From Saccharina japonica (Eukaryota; Sar; Phaeophyceae; Laminariales; Laminariaceae), in the NCBI GenBank assembly GCA_008828725.1, contig MEHQ01002486.1, forward strand, positions 147,963 to 211,962: a stretch of DNA of 64,000 nucleotides. Direction: 5' to 3'. Shown piece after piece: positions 1 to 9,633 of the stretch. A program made the translations under genes and the position numbers. The notes beneath the pieces were generated by a model. The model made no database searches. It worked only from the letters and a program-made list of their open reading frames with translations, and had not been told where the DNA came from. Each line of letters opens with the position of its first letter. Within the stretch, counting starts at the first letter, position 1.

Positions 1-371
1 GGGGAGCCTTCTATCTCGTATTATTTCGGCGGAGGTGTGCAGGCAGATATGTATGTGTGTCGCTCGAGTGGCGTGTGGTGCGAGGTGCGAAGGGAGGAGG
101 GGGTCTCCGTGTATGTCGGCATTTGTATAGGGGGCATAGGGGGGAACTATGAAGGGCCTCTGATTGGCTTAAAAACGACAAAAAAAAGTGAAATTCAAGC
201 AGAGTAGACAAAATCAGGTATACCTGGGTTTTAAAGAGGCAAAAACAGGTACAACGAGTTTTCGACCAATGGCAGGGCACGTGGAATGCGTTTTTGACAT
301 GATTTTAACTATGTACCTGTTTTTGGACGCAAACGGACCAGGTATACCTGTTTTTGGCCGCTGCCCTTTTA
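1..371. other. Intergenic DNA, no gene seen
   Basis: No exon with recognisable protein similarity is visible on either strand. The stretch holds two copies of the 12-bp palindrome CAGGTATACCTG (about 213 and 341) about 130 bp apart, which may mark an unclassified repeat, and then runs into the A/T-rich tail of the split SINE that starts near 372. The missing 3' part of the RRM gene could lie left of the window; I do not see it here. Confidence 0.4.
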
Positions 372-400
372 TTTTTTTATTTTTGTCCATCCCATTTATT

Positions 401-1532
401 AGAGTGTTTGCGTTTTTTTTTCTTCTTACTTTTACTTCTCTAAAAATTCTCCCGAAGGAAGGATTTGCGGTAAATTTTTAAAAAAACGGCAAAAAAGTAC
501 TTTAGAGAAGTACGTTTTTGATCAAAAGTTACGGTAACTTTTGGCTCTCAGTTTCATTGGCCTACACACACCGAGCATTCTACCGACGCAGAACGGCACA
601 AATTATGGGACATGTCTCCCATAGGCCCCAACCTTGCTGCTTGCTCTACACAACACAACAACCGGTGGGAGCACAGAGGCTCGAGAGGTGTGCTACAGTA
701 TGATACGGACAAGCGGTGCTGGATTTTGCTGACGCGGCGCCGGCGGACTGCTGGCGGCCCGCTACGGTACGCTCTCGCCGGCTTGGTGTCGTGGAGGATG
801 CGCTGTTCAGAAGAACTACTCGTACGAGTACGAGTTACTCGTACGAGTCGTGCTCGTATGGAGACGTAGTCTTACCGCCTTGCTTGTAGAGCGCGACAGG
901 ATGACAGATCGCCGTGTATCATTTCAATTTCACCACACTGCGGTAGCAGCACTAGTAGCACTAGCAGCAGCGGCGGCGCGCCGCCACGGTCTATATATGT
1001 CGGGCCCCGGGCGGGCTTGGAGCGGAGCGTGCCGGCGCGGTGTCGCGCGTAGGTCGTGGGCAGCAGCAGGAGCAGCACACGACGACAAGAAGAGTTGGAC
1101 GCAAAATCGAGAAAAGCAAAAACGGAAGCTGTTGCTTCTCCTGCTCTGCTGCTCCTCTGCTGTTGCTGCTGCTGCTGCTGCTGCTGCCGCTGCTGCTGGG
1201 GCTGCCGCTGCTGCTGGGGCTGCCGCCACATAGCTGCAGCCACCGGTGCTGCTGCTTGCGGTCGTGGGATTGCAGCTGCGGCACTGCGGTCATACCCCTG
1301 CCGCCGCCACCGTTGCTGGGCTGCCGTTCCTCTCGTACGTTACTTTTTGTTTTCGTTGTTTGTTTGGTTTGCCGCATTGCCTCACCCCACTTCCCTTATT
1401 ATTTTCGGAGGCGTCGCCTGCAGGATTTTGTTTACTTCTATCGCAAACACACCGAAACCATGAGGGGAAGGGAATTCACTTTTTTGAGCGGAAGGAAAGG
1501 TATTTTTTTTTTACTTCTATCGCAAACACTCC
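401..1532. mobile_element. Non-autonomous TIR DNA transposon, copy 1 (3-bp ATT target duplication)
   Basis: Ends are AGAGTGTTTGCG at the left and CGCAAACACTCC at the right, flanked by ATT on both sides (398-400, 1533-1535). Uninterrupted SINE copies provide the empty site. A second, inverted copy lies at 60817-63906. The interior has no transposase; it holds a CTG/CCG-rich stretch (about 1155-1215) and a GC-rich core (about 960-1060), so the open frames here are low-complexity poly-Leu/Ala/Ser. A 3-bp duplication fits PIF/Harbinger-like or CACTA-like elements, but ATT is not the usual TWA of Harbinger, so I leave it unclassified. Confidence 0.75.
1155..1215. repeat. CTG/CCG trinucleotide repeat
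   Basis: A run of CTG units grades into a repeated 15-mer-like unit rich in CTGCTGGGGCTGCCG. It sits inside the transposon at 401-1532, and the other copy of that element carries the matching CAG-orientation tract at about 61130-61200. Open frames across it are homopolymeric and not credible genes. Confidence 0.7.
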
Positions 1533-2096
1533 ATTATCTTAGCCCTTCCTTTCTCTCTCCTTCCTATTAAATAGTCGTAACTCAGATCCGGGGTCACAAA
1601 GTAGGCTCCTCTCCCTCCTCCCCCACTACGGTTCTTGCTTTGCATTTTTATCGCGAGAAGATTTCAGCACTTTCTTCCCTCGTCAACTCTCGTCGAATTT
1701 TGCTTGCCCACGCTATAATATGCGCTCTCGACAGTCGGTGTCATTTGAGAATAAAAACCTCCATGGGGAGAATCGAACCCTCGACATCCGGCCCAAAAGG
1801 CTTCGTGGCTACCAGTTAGACCACCGGGGCGACCGGCTTTACGTATGCGTAGTCCGAGAGTGTTGAACAAGTGCACGCTCGTATTATATTCCAAGTGCAC
1901 CGCTTGGGCGAGAGGCGAGAGGAAGTTCGCCGAACAATTCAAAACAAAACAAAAATACAAAAATACCAGGTACCAGGTACCGAGAGGTACGTACTCGTAC
2001 GTAAGAGTAGTCTACGAATGCCCCTCGTACCACTGGTATTTAATACCGTGCCTCGTAGTGAGTCTTTTGGAGGGTCATAGCTCATATCCCATGTCA

Positions 2097-2807
2097 TACG
2101 AGCTGGTCCGGCCGTAAAACAGATTTTCATTCTATCGGCGGTTTTGTAGCCATTTTGGCATGTTAGGTATTCATTTTTTGTGACCGTGTTCCCGAGCCTG
2201 CAACGCATTTGCAGACGTTCGAATTTTTGGAATCGGAGTTAATGTCGTCGAGTAAAGTCATGTCGAGTAAATTACCGTCACTCGCGAGGATATCGCGATA
2301 CTAAGGTCTATACAAAAGTCCGAAAAAACTGCAAAGCGGATGGCGCTGATTCTTGGTGTGAACATTCCTTGGGGCATAACGAAACGATCCATGTCCTTAA
2401 TATCGCCTAATTCGTTGTCTTTCGCGAAATATGACGTGCATAGTATCCGCAATACAAAGTCAAGATATTACGATGCCGGGCACAAAATCTTGATTTCACA
2501 GCCCAATTTGTCGTTTTTGAACCCAATTTTTTCACACGTGATTCGCATCGCTTTCCTCTAGAGCTTCAAAGAGGCTCCTTTTCATTTCGACTTTTTATTT
2601 CATACTTTTTGGCCAAAATGTTGGCCGGGTTTTTCTTGAAACGACCAGATATGAGGACCCTCCCCCTAAAAAAAAAAGGAGCCTCTTTGAATCGTTCGGT
2701 TGTACCCTAAGGAAGCTCCACACAAATTTTCAGATCTCTAGTCACAAAACTGAGGTGTGAAAATGCTGGCGAATACAGCCTGCTCAGCTCGGCCGGACCA
2801 GCTCGTA
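2097..2807. mobile_element. TIR element downstream of the RRM exon
   Basis: Perfect 18-bp inverted ends TACGAGCTGGTCCGGCCG at 2097-2114 and its complement at 2790-2807 delimit a 711-bp element. I could not recognise a target-site duplication or a transposase. It nests a smaller inverted-repeat element (2565-2691). It lies about 100 bp beyond the splice donor of the minus-strand RRM exon, so it probably sits in that gene's first intron. Confidence 0.55.
2565..2691. mobile_element. Small TIR element (MITE), nested
   Basis: TTCAAAGAGGCTCCTTTT at the left end and its reverse complement at the right end enclose about 90 bp of A/T-rich DNA. It is too short to code and is nested in the 2097-2807 element. 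Family unknown. Confidence 0.55.
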
Positions 2808-2906
2808 GCCACAAACGTTGCCTTCGCGAGGGCAACCTCCGCGGCAAAAATTCGAGCCAGCAGCTGCACTTTTTTTACTTCTCTTTTTACTCGTTGCCCC
2901 ACTGAC

Positions 2907-3254
2907 CTTTGATCTTCCGCTGGCATCAGCGCCGACGTCTGCCTTGACGACACGCCCCGCTTGCTTCATGCAGTCCTTGAGTGTCTGCCACGTAACGTCC
3001 CATGCCAGATTTCCGACATACACGTGGTTATCAGGTGCACTCATCATTTGCCTCGGGCCGCCGACACGAGCGTAAGGCTGGCTCTGTTGCTTGCGAACGG
3101 GACGCCCTGTCGCACGTATCTTGCCAACTCCGCCGCCGCCACCGCCGCCGCTAGCCTCAGCTTTGCTTTTCGCCTTTGAGGCGATCATGTCGTCCAGCGA
3201 CATGCTGAGCATTGCATCGGTGTCCATCGCGGAATCCGCCGCCGAGGTTGCCAT
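2907..3254 (-). CDS. RRM mRNA-export factor with UAP56-binding motif, first exon only (ALYREF/Gbp2-like)
   Basis: The exon reads from ATG at 3254 to a splice donor AAG|GTCAGT at 2907/2906 and codes for 116 residues. Near the N-terminus LSMSLDDMIASK (about residues 16-27) resembles the UAP56-binding motif of ALYREF-type adaptors. It is followed by a Gly run and an Arg-containing linker, then the first half of an RRM: VYVGNLAWD is RNP2, and the frame stops at GRSK just before the expected RNP1 strand. Such proteins bind nascent mRNA and hand it to the export receptor. The rest of the RRM is not found further along the minus strand in this window; the next ~2.9 kb is mobile-element DNA, so the remaining exons are probably off the left edge. 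ALYREF versus Gbp2/Hrb1-like cannot be decided from one exon. Confidence 0.75.
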
Positions 3255-3962
3255 AATTAATACGAGAAGACAGCAGTGTTGCTGGTAGCAGTCCCTCCGG
3301 AGCTCGGAACTGGGTTTTGTAGTTTTATAGTTATTGAACCGGCTTGTCAGAAGAGGGGACAGGGGACACGACAAACAAGATACGTATCTGCGTACTGATG
3401 ATCATGTGATCCTTTTGATCGCTTCATACATTCATACACGAGACCTCTTCGTACTCGCAATGTGCAATGTATGCTGTGTTTTTCCAACGTAGCAAGCGGA
3501 TGATAGCACTCTCACCATAAGCCTAACCCCAACGCCCGCCCAATGACGCCACCAGGTAGATGGGTTGGCGGTTTGTGGTCAGAGCTAACAAACATATTGT
3601 GCCAGCTACAAACGAAACGAAAACCGTTGGATATTTTCGTACTTTATACATTAAGGTGTAGATCTCGCTTGTGTGTGAATCGATCCTCGCGCGCAGCTCG
3701 CAGGTTAGTCTCATTTACAGGCTCTTCTCGCAAAAGAGAGTTGACTTTAGAAACATAACGTGAGGAGTGGTGAGGGTGATGGTCCACTATGGTCCACCAC
3801 GTGCATGTACCTGGTACGTACACTTTCCCTCTACTTGGTACCTGGTACGAATACCCATGACCTGTCTGTGTGACGCGGCGCGAGAAGAGACATGATTATC
3901 CTGCACCAGTTAGGAGGAAGGGTGATCCTTGTCGACTTTGCAGTAGACTGAGCTCACCTTGC
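3255..3962. other. Upstream region of the RRM gene, no gene seen
   Basis: About 700 bp without a convincing exon. It should hold the minus-strand promoter of the RRM gene. It contains several TACCWGGTA words (3809, 3838) that recur throughout the non-coding DNA of the window. Confidence 0.4.
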
Positions 3963-4058
3963 TTAGGGCCCGTACAAACGAGGAACACAAAACCTAAAAA
4001 CAAAACCTAAAAACAAACCCTAAAAACGAACAGACTTTAGGTTTTTAGTGTAATATAA

Positions 4059-4853
4059 GGCCGTTTCCTATGCGGTTCGATTTCGAGCTTCAGATTTGTA
4101 TTTTTCGATCTCAAAAACGAAAGCACCGTCCTATGCAGTCCGATTATGCAAAATCTGACCGGAAATTTTTCGATTTGAGAATCCGATGACCCAAGTCGTC
4201 GGATTTTGGGCCAAAATCCGACGACTTGGGTCATCAGATTTTCAAATCGAAAAATGGCATGGTCTCTAAATTCAAGATGTTATCCAGGCAGCAAGCAAGC
4301 AGCAGCAGCAGCAAGATCGATGAGTTGGATGGTGACACAGCGACGTTGCTTCGCGCCCGACGCGCAGCCGACGATCGGTGGGCCTCTCCGTCGCCAAACT
4401 ACAGTCGGCTGGCGCGGGCTCGGGCCTAGAGACGAAGGGAAGCGCACTCGGCCGCGCGCCTCTCCGTACTCGTAGATTTTACAGCAGCAGCAGCAGTACT
4501 ACAGCAGTACACAGTCAACGCTCGGATGCTTCGTTGTGTCAAAATACAACCAAGACAGGTCGACTCGAGTGCACTCGGCGCGTCGCAGCCAGACCAGAGG
4601 GGCAGCCAGCGTGGCTCCGAACGCTTGGGTTCTACGCCCTGTACAGCGCACTCGGCGCGTCTCTTCGCGGCGCCAGACCACAACAACAGCAGTTGGTCTT
4701 GCCGTTTGCTCAAATATCTGCACGTACTCGTATGATACAACAAATCCGTGTTTTCTCGCATAAGAAGACTGTTTCGATTTTCGAACTAGGTCGCTGAAAA
4801 ATCAATCAGACCATAATCTGAAGCTCAAAAATCGAACCGCATAGGAAACGGCC
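4059..4853. mobile_element. Nested PIF/Harbinger-like TIR element, TAA target duplication
   Basis: The ends GGCCGTTTCCTATGCGG and CCGCATAGGAAACGGCC are flanked on both sides by TAA (4056-4058, 4854-4856). The inverted homology extends about 40 bp inward. It carries a near-perfect 43-bp-arm palindrome at 4166-4254 and no recognisable transposase, so it is non-autonomous. Confidence 0.65.
4166..4254. repeat. Long near-perfect palindrome
   Basis: Two arms of about 43 bp meet at GGGCC around 4210 and differ at only two positions. The arm contains CCGATGACCCAAGTCG. It would extrude as a hairpin with essentially no loop. It probably formed from two oppositely oriented element ends. Confidence 0.8.
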
Positions 4854-5528
4854 TAAAATCGAAGATGGTGTACAAACGCAGGATACACGCGTGAAAAACA
4901 AAAGCGAAAAACAAAAGCGAAAACGAGTCAACGGTCAAGGTGGAAGACCAGCAGTAATGCACCACCCAGCTGCGGTAGAGGCGACGCCCAGCCCTGAAAA
5001 AAGAGGAGAGTGTGCCCACATGACGAGCTGACCATAATCTGCTGCTGCAATAGCGCCCGTAGCCTGGAGCGCGAGATCTGCGCTGGATAACGTACGGGTG
5101 CTGTGCAAAACTTTTCACCGCTTGCTACAACAGATGATTTTTGAATGTACAGCAGCACGCAATTCGACTTGGACCGCCCCATGAGCCACGGTTTTGGCTA
5201 CGGCGTTGAACACTGCATTGCCTGGCACCAGCGGCATATTGTTCGCGCATTGTCTGTTCTCTGTCTTCTGGCTGTCCAGTCTACGGGGCGTCCGTAGCTG
5301 CGGTTGTCGCCATTATGTCCGTTCTCGCTGGGCTGTTCGTTCTTCGTGTTTTGTTTTTAGGGTCATTTTAATCGATTTTCGATTAAACAAACCCGAAGAG
5401 CAAAAATATCCCATCGCGGTCTCCTGGGTCTCTTTCTTTCTGTTTCGCCAATCAGAGGGAGTGTATCTTCCTATCTCATTTTAGGTTTTGTTTTTAGGGT
5501 CAAAACGCTCCGTTTGTACGGGCCCTAA

Positions 5529-5666
5529 GGGCATGTCCAAAGAGAACCGAAAACGAAAAACGAAAAACGAAAAACGAAATGAAAATAAACAGGGCACTGA
5601 TTGGTCCCTGGCACAAACGTGTTCCCCTTCGTTGTTTTTGTTCTGAGAAAATCAACGATTTTTTTT
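5529..5666. repeat. A-rich element end with AAAAACG repeats
   Basis: Directly abutting the preceding element, GGGCATGTCCAAAGAG is followed by four AAAACG-type units. This looks like the left end of another GGG-starting TIR element. I found no matching right end, so it is either truncated or only resembles the neighbouring families. Confidence 0.35.
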
Positions 5667-7200
5667 AAGGGCCGTTCCTTACGAACAAAAAAAAATCACG
5701 ATTCGTGACGTTTTGGCATGACAAAATGTCACGATTCGTGAGATTTCTTTCCTAACGAAAATACGTGATTTTTCGTCACGTTTCGTGATATTTTCAAATT
5801 GTCAAAAATCCGATATTTCAAATCCAACGGTATTTGAGGGTGGGGCCAACTCTCGCAGGTAGGTGACGGCCAGGCCGTGCCAGGCCGGCCGCGCCCGACC
5901 CGGCCCGTGATTCAACTCGCTCCCCAAGGTCTGACCCGGCCTGTGATATTCCAACCTCAAGTGCCATCGGCCAAGCCAGGTCCGCGCGAGGTTCCAATCT
6001 CTCTGACATCTCGTCTGCCCTGCTTGGCCCGTGAGATTTTTAGATTATTTTTGCTTTTTCTTCACGCTGTGTCTCCTCCGCCTCGAGATTTGGAGGCCAC
6101 ATCGTGCTCGTTAGTCCGCACCCAGCAGTGTCTTTAGGCAGCCGCTCGCTGTCCACAATCGTCGTACGAAGCAGGGTCTGCCATGCCCCTATACCGGCCA
6201 TCGGATACCGTTGGTGTCGGGTGGGTTACGTAGTGCCTTGATCAGGCGTATTTCGAGCCACGACCAAATGTCATGAATCGTGATTTCGTTTTTTTTAAAG
6301 GAAATTGTAAAAAAAAATGATGTTGTGAATCGTGAGGTTTTTTGTGTTATTAAGGGTGGGTCTTAACGAGCAAATAAAAAATGAAAATAAAAAATGAAAA
6401 TGACGAACAGCCTTTTGTTTTTTGATAAAAAAACGCAGTTGAGTCCAAACGACAGCCAACTTTATCTGAAAAAAAAAACGAAAAAATAAGTAAAAACTCG
6501 CGGTGCAACTTCTTTTTTGAATCACGGAATAGTTCAACCGCCACCGCATATGGACTCGCGGCGAATGCACCCAACGACGCAGCTGCACAAACCCAACTCG
6601 CACGCGCGAGGCACCCCTGAGAGCAAGCGGTGCTCGTGGTCCAACCCGCTCCCTCGGGAAGGCCCTGGAAGTTGTGTTTGAGTCCTCGCCGTTTGTCGGC
6701 AGACATTGGGCCGCTCTCTGGCACCCCCATCGCAAAATATATCGCCACAGGCACCTCCTGACCCTCTGGTTTCTTGCATAGGCACAGCTTGGTTATACCC
6801 TACCGATAGATGCTGGCTTTGATGGCGCACGAGCCCTGCAGCAGCCCCACGCACTACTCCACCCACCGTGCGCTTGCGAACAGGTCATCCTATGTTCCTC
6901 TTGGCGCTGATATCCCATAATCAGATAATATTGCACCCCTTTTCATTAAAAAAAACCCCTCTGGCAATAAAAAAAAACGAAAAAAAAAAAATGAGTTTTC
7001 GGGATCTCTACTGCTGTTTTTTGCTGTTTGACCAATGAGGCTCGATTATTCTTTAGTTCTGCTTTTCGTTTTTATTTTCATTTTTTATTTTCATTTTTTA
7101 TTTGCTCGTTAAGACGGGCCCTAATCATGACAAAAAAATCACGATTCACGACAAAAACCTCACGAATCGTGATTTTTTTCGTTCGTTAGGAATGGCCCTT
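5667..7200. mobile_element. TIR element with TCACGAATCGTGA subterminal repeats
   Basis: The left end AAGGGCCGTTCCTTACGAAC is mirrored at 7181-7200 with two mismatches. Both subterminal regions repeat TCACGATTCGTGA in either orientation. A separate TIR element (6354-7121) is inserted within it. No transposase is visible. No exact target duplication remains (TAA on the left, TTG on the right). Confidence 0.6.
6354..7121. mobile_element. Nested PIF/Harbinger-like element with long A-rich TIRs, TAA duplication
   Basis: The ends GGGTGGGTCTTAACGAGC and the complement of GGGCCCGTCTTAACGAGC carry about 45 bp of inverted homology that includes two AAAAAATGAAAAT-type units. Both flanks are TAA (6351-6353, 7122-7124). 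The right-hand 540 bp are repeated at 9634-10172 because the contig-end duplication starts inside this element. Confidence 0.65.
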
Positions 7201-7561
7201 GCTCTTAGATTTTTTCGTTGTGTCGGCCGCCACATCGTCGTACGTACGTGTGACGACCGGGGGTATGGAGTGCAGTGTGTTCAAAGTTTTTTTTTTGGAA
7301 GAACCAAGTACGTTAGCACTCTGAACAAGAACCATGATGGGGCATTGTCGTCAAGATTCGAGATACCACAATATTACCTGGTACCTTGTACTCGTCTACA
7401 GATGTTGTGAAGAAACGATCACTTACACTACTACTTCGTATACTACAATTACTCGTTTATACTCTTTGTTTGTGTCATGCAGGTAAACTTGGATCATGCG
7501 TAGAAAACTCAGAAAAAAAGCATCTAGGGCATAAATATATAGGTAGTTTCAAGACAATGTA

Positions 7562-7922
7562 GTCGGTCGCCCCGATGGTCTATTAATAGTGGTAACCTCG
7601 AACGTTTCTAAGCGTTGATGTCCGGAGTTCGAATCTCACGTGGGTCGGACTTTTGGGTTGATTTGCAAAAATAAATAAAAAACGGAATCAACTGCTGAGA
7701 GCGCCTACGCCTAGTACTGTAGCGTGGGTAGGCACAATTCGATGCGAGTCGACGAGGGAAGAAAAGGCTGAAGTCTCCTCGCGATAAAAATGCAAGGCAA
7801 GAACCGTAGTGGGGGGGGAGGGAGAGGAGCTTACTTTCTGACCCTGCGGATCTGAGTTACGACCAGGGAGGAGAGAGAAAGAAAGGGCGAAGATAATAAA
7901 TGGGATGATTAAAAAAAAAAAA
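7562..7922 (+). repeat. tRNA-derived SINE, copy ii
   Basis: Full-length copy with tRNA-like head, ~270-bp body and A-rich tail. The B box (GTTCGAATC) is intact. The A box is interrupted by CTATTAATAG at 7580-7589, where the copy at 28937 reads plain CTAG. About 28 bp upstream of the head are also shared with the 28.9-kb copy. Confidence 0.85.
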
Positions 7923-8386
7923 ATGACGGGACGGCGATAGTCCCGGGGCAACACCGATTGTACATTGCGGATACGATGACCGGCGTTGTAAACGACCAGA
8001 AACCCGTACGTAGGCATTCCTTTGCCTCTGAAGCATATTCGCTTATACCCTTCGTACGAGTACGATATTACCGCCACATTATGTCGATGAACGCGGCTTT
8101 GATTGTCCTGAAAACGACCACAACAAAGGTTTTCATGGTTACGTAGGCGGTGCTTCATGGCGCACAGCGCCAACGTGTGTCCAGTCAACAGGCCTCAGCG
8201 AGGTCGACAAGTTACGCTACTACCAACTGCACTAATACTGCATTTATAGAGAGGAATCGAGGCCTAACACCGTCTATTGGATACACGTGATGTTTTATAT
8301 ACAATCAGTGACTGGTGCTGAGAGATAGTCCGTCCGACGACCACCGTAGCTCTAGCAGAAATATCGCCGTCTCCTTGCCAAGGGAG

Positions 8387-9056
8387 CTACGCCGCGTACA
8401 CCTTTCGCAACAAGTTTAATCTCTCAGCATCATGGTCACAACTACTGTCGCCGAAAGCTTTCGCAATGAGGTCGAACACTCGAGCCAGCGCACGCTTTTC
8501 TACACTGTCCAAAAACTGGATGTTGATCTCAAAGCGACCCGTCCTGGTCAGTGCCCACAACCAATCCACGCAACTTCTTGCGGCTTCCTCGCATGAGGCC
8601 TGCCTGCACGTACTACCTCCACCAGCGTCCACTGAGCCAGTAGGGTCAGTAGGCGCGGGTGGCGTCATAGCTTCCAGCTCCCCTGCTTGGTTTTCTGGCG
8701 TCAATCCGCCACAAACAAGCGAGATCACTTGTCCTAGTACGTCTGGTTCCATTTCCACGCGGAATATAACTGGGAGTTTTTCAGGTCCGATGAGGCGGAG
8801 GTACGCTCGACGTTCGCTGTCGGTAAGGCATCGACGTCGCCAATCTTGCTGGAACTCAGAATGGTTTTCAGGAGCGCGAAGAGGGCTATTCTTTGCAGAT
8901 CCTCCGATCGCAGCAGCAGCAGCACGGCCTCGTGTCTTTGTTGATGAACCCTTGCGCCGACCGCTGCTGCCTGATTTCGCCGTGGGTGGCATTACGCCGC
9001 CCGACCGTCCTTGCCAACCCCGCTTTTGGTTCGAAAGCATCTCCATCTCCTTGCGT
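8387..9056 (-). CDS. CCDC103: CCDC103 terminal exon, duplicate copy
   Basis: Identical in protein sequence to the exon at 11436-12105 (see the CCDC103 entry): RPAP3_C-type domain with FQQDWRRR and GRFEINIQFL, ending in a TAG stop at 8387-8389. No upstream CCDC103 exons precede this copy. With the single N between the copies, this is best read as an assembly duplicate of the one real exon, not a second gene. Confidence 0.8.
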
Positions 9057-9632
9057 CTGTTGCGAGCAGTGTGGCCGGTCAACAAAGAAAATAGCAAAAG
9101 TACGCTGTTAATCGAGCGATGTGTTGCCTACAAATCGTACACGCATCACTACTTCGTATCGACATTTCCTCCCGACAAAAAACTCCGATCGCAGTTCATT
9201 CCGCGCATCCGCTTGAACAGGTGCCAGCTCGTGCATAACACATTCGACGTGTAACACATTAACTGGTATTAGCTGAGAATGCCTGCGGATTTGTATTGGC
9301 ATCGTTGCCACGATCGAAAATGATCTCCCAAAACATATTGTCGTAATCTTACAGTAGTAGTGACTATTCTATTCGAGACCACGCCCGTTGCATACCCCGA
9401 CACGAGGTCATAGGGTCAGCTTCCTGTGGCCATCCCCTCTTCCTGCCGTGTACGGTGGCGTAATGCGCCGGATCCCTTATCGACATTAGATGCGGCCTTC
9501 CCGAGACGCGCAAACATACACAAACAAACCCCCCGTTTGCCAAGAATCGATCTCATGACAAGGCTGCTCCACAAGTTACGCAGCAGACATTCATTCGTAG
9601 GTTAGGGTCGATCTTAACGAGGAGTGAATTTC

Positions 9633-9633
9633 N
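9633..9633. other. Assembly gap, single N
   Basis: One undetermined base at the junction of the two ~3.05-kb copies. It marks a scaffold join between two contigs. Confidence 0.95.

Larger units (their letters stand above)
372..1840 (-). repeat. tRNA-derived SINE, copy i, split by a DNA transposon
   Basis: The copy lies on the minus strand in two pieces: tRNA-like head and body at 1533-1840 and tail at about 372-400. The transposon at 401-1532 interrupts the tail. The head carries an A-box-like stretch (TGGTCTAACTGG) and a B box (GGTTCGATTC) followed by a conserved ~200-bp body and an A-rich 3' end. The body matches the copies near 7.6, 10.6, 20.1, 28.9 and 42.0 kb, which show the uninterrupted sequence. 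At 1565-1575 it has CTATTTAATAG where other copies read CTAG. tRNA-derived SINEs are transcribed by RNA polymerase III from these internal boxes; the head is too diverged to be a working tRNA. Confidence 0.75.
3963..5528. mobile_element. TIR element, Harbinger/Tourist-like, outer member of a nest
   Basis: TTAGGGCCCGTACAAACG at 3963-3980 is mirrored perfectly at 5511-5528. The subterminal regions are built from AAAACCTAAAAAC-type words in inverted orientation. No transposase is visible. A second TIR element (4059-4853) is nested inside. GGG/GGC termini next to TWA are typical of PIF/Harbinger and Tourist MITEs; here the flanks are TTA on one side and TAA on the other, so the duplication is imperfect. 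Confidence 0.6.
6583..9632. repeat. First copy of a ~3.05-kb direct duplication ending at an N (probable assembly artefact)
   Basis: The segment is repeated at 9634-12681 with only a 2-3 bp difference (CTGCGG near 7850 versus CCGG near 10898). It contains the right part of two TIR elements, a SINE and the terminal exon of CCDC103. It stops at the single N at 9633 inside the left end of another transposon, and the next base restarts at the first base of the duplication. That is the expected picture of two overlapping contig ends joined rather than merged. Confidence 0.9.

Noticed and set aside
1040..1570. 176-residue plus-strand frame and overlapping low-complexity frames
   Set aside because: Poly-Leu/Cys/Ala/Ser reading of a CTG/CCG repeat inside a transposon; all frames are open for the same reason.
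6534..6866. Overlapping minus-strand frames of 110-146 residues near 6.3-6.9 kb
   Set aside because: They lie inside nested TIR elements and are open in several frames; none resembles a transposase.
7562..7650. Functional tRNA gene
   Set aside because: The head matches dispersed SINE copies, the A box is interrupted, and the acceptor and anticodon stems do not pair properly. It is a tRNA-derived SINE head.
8466..9254. 262-residue plus-strand frame (and its duplicate at 11515-12303)
   Set aside because: It is antisense to the CCDC103 terminal exon, which has clear domain similarity on the minus strand.
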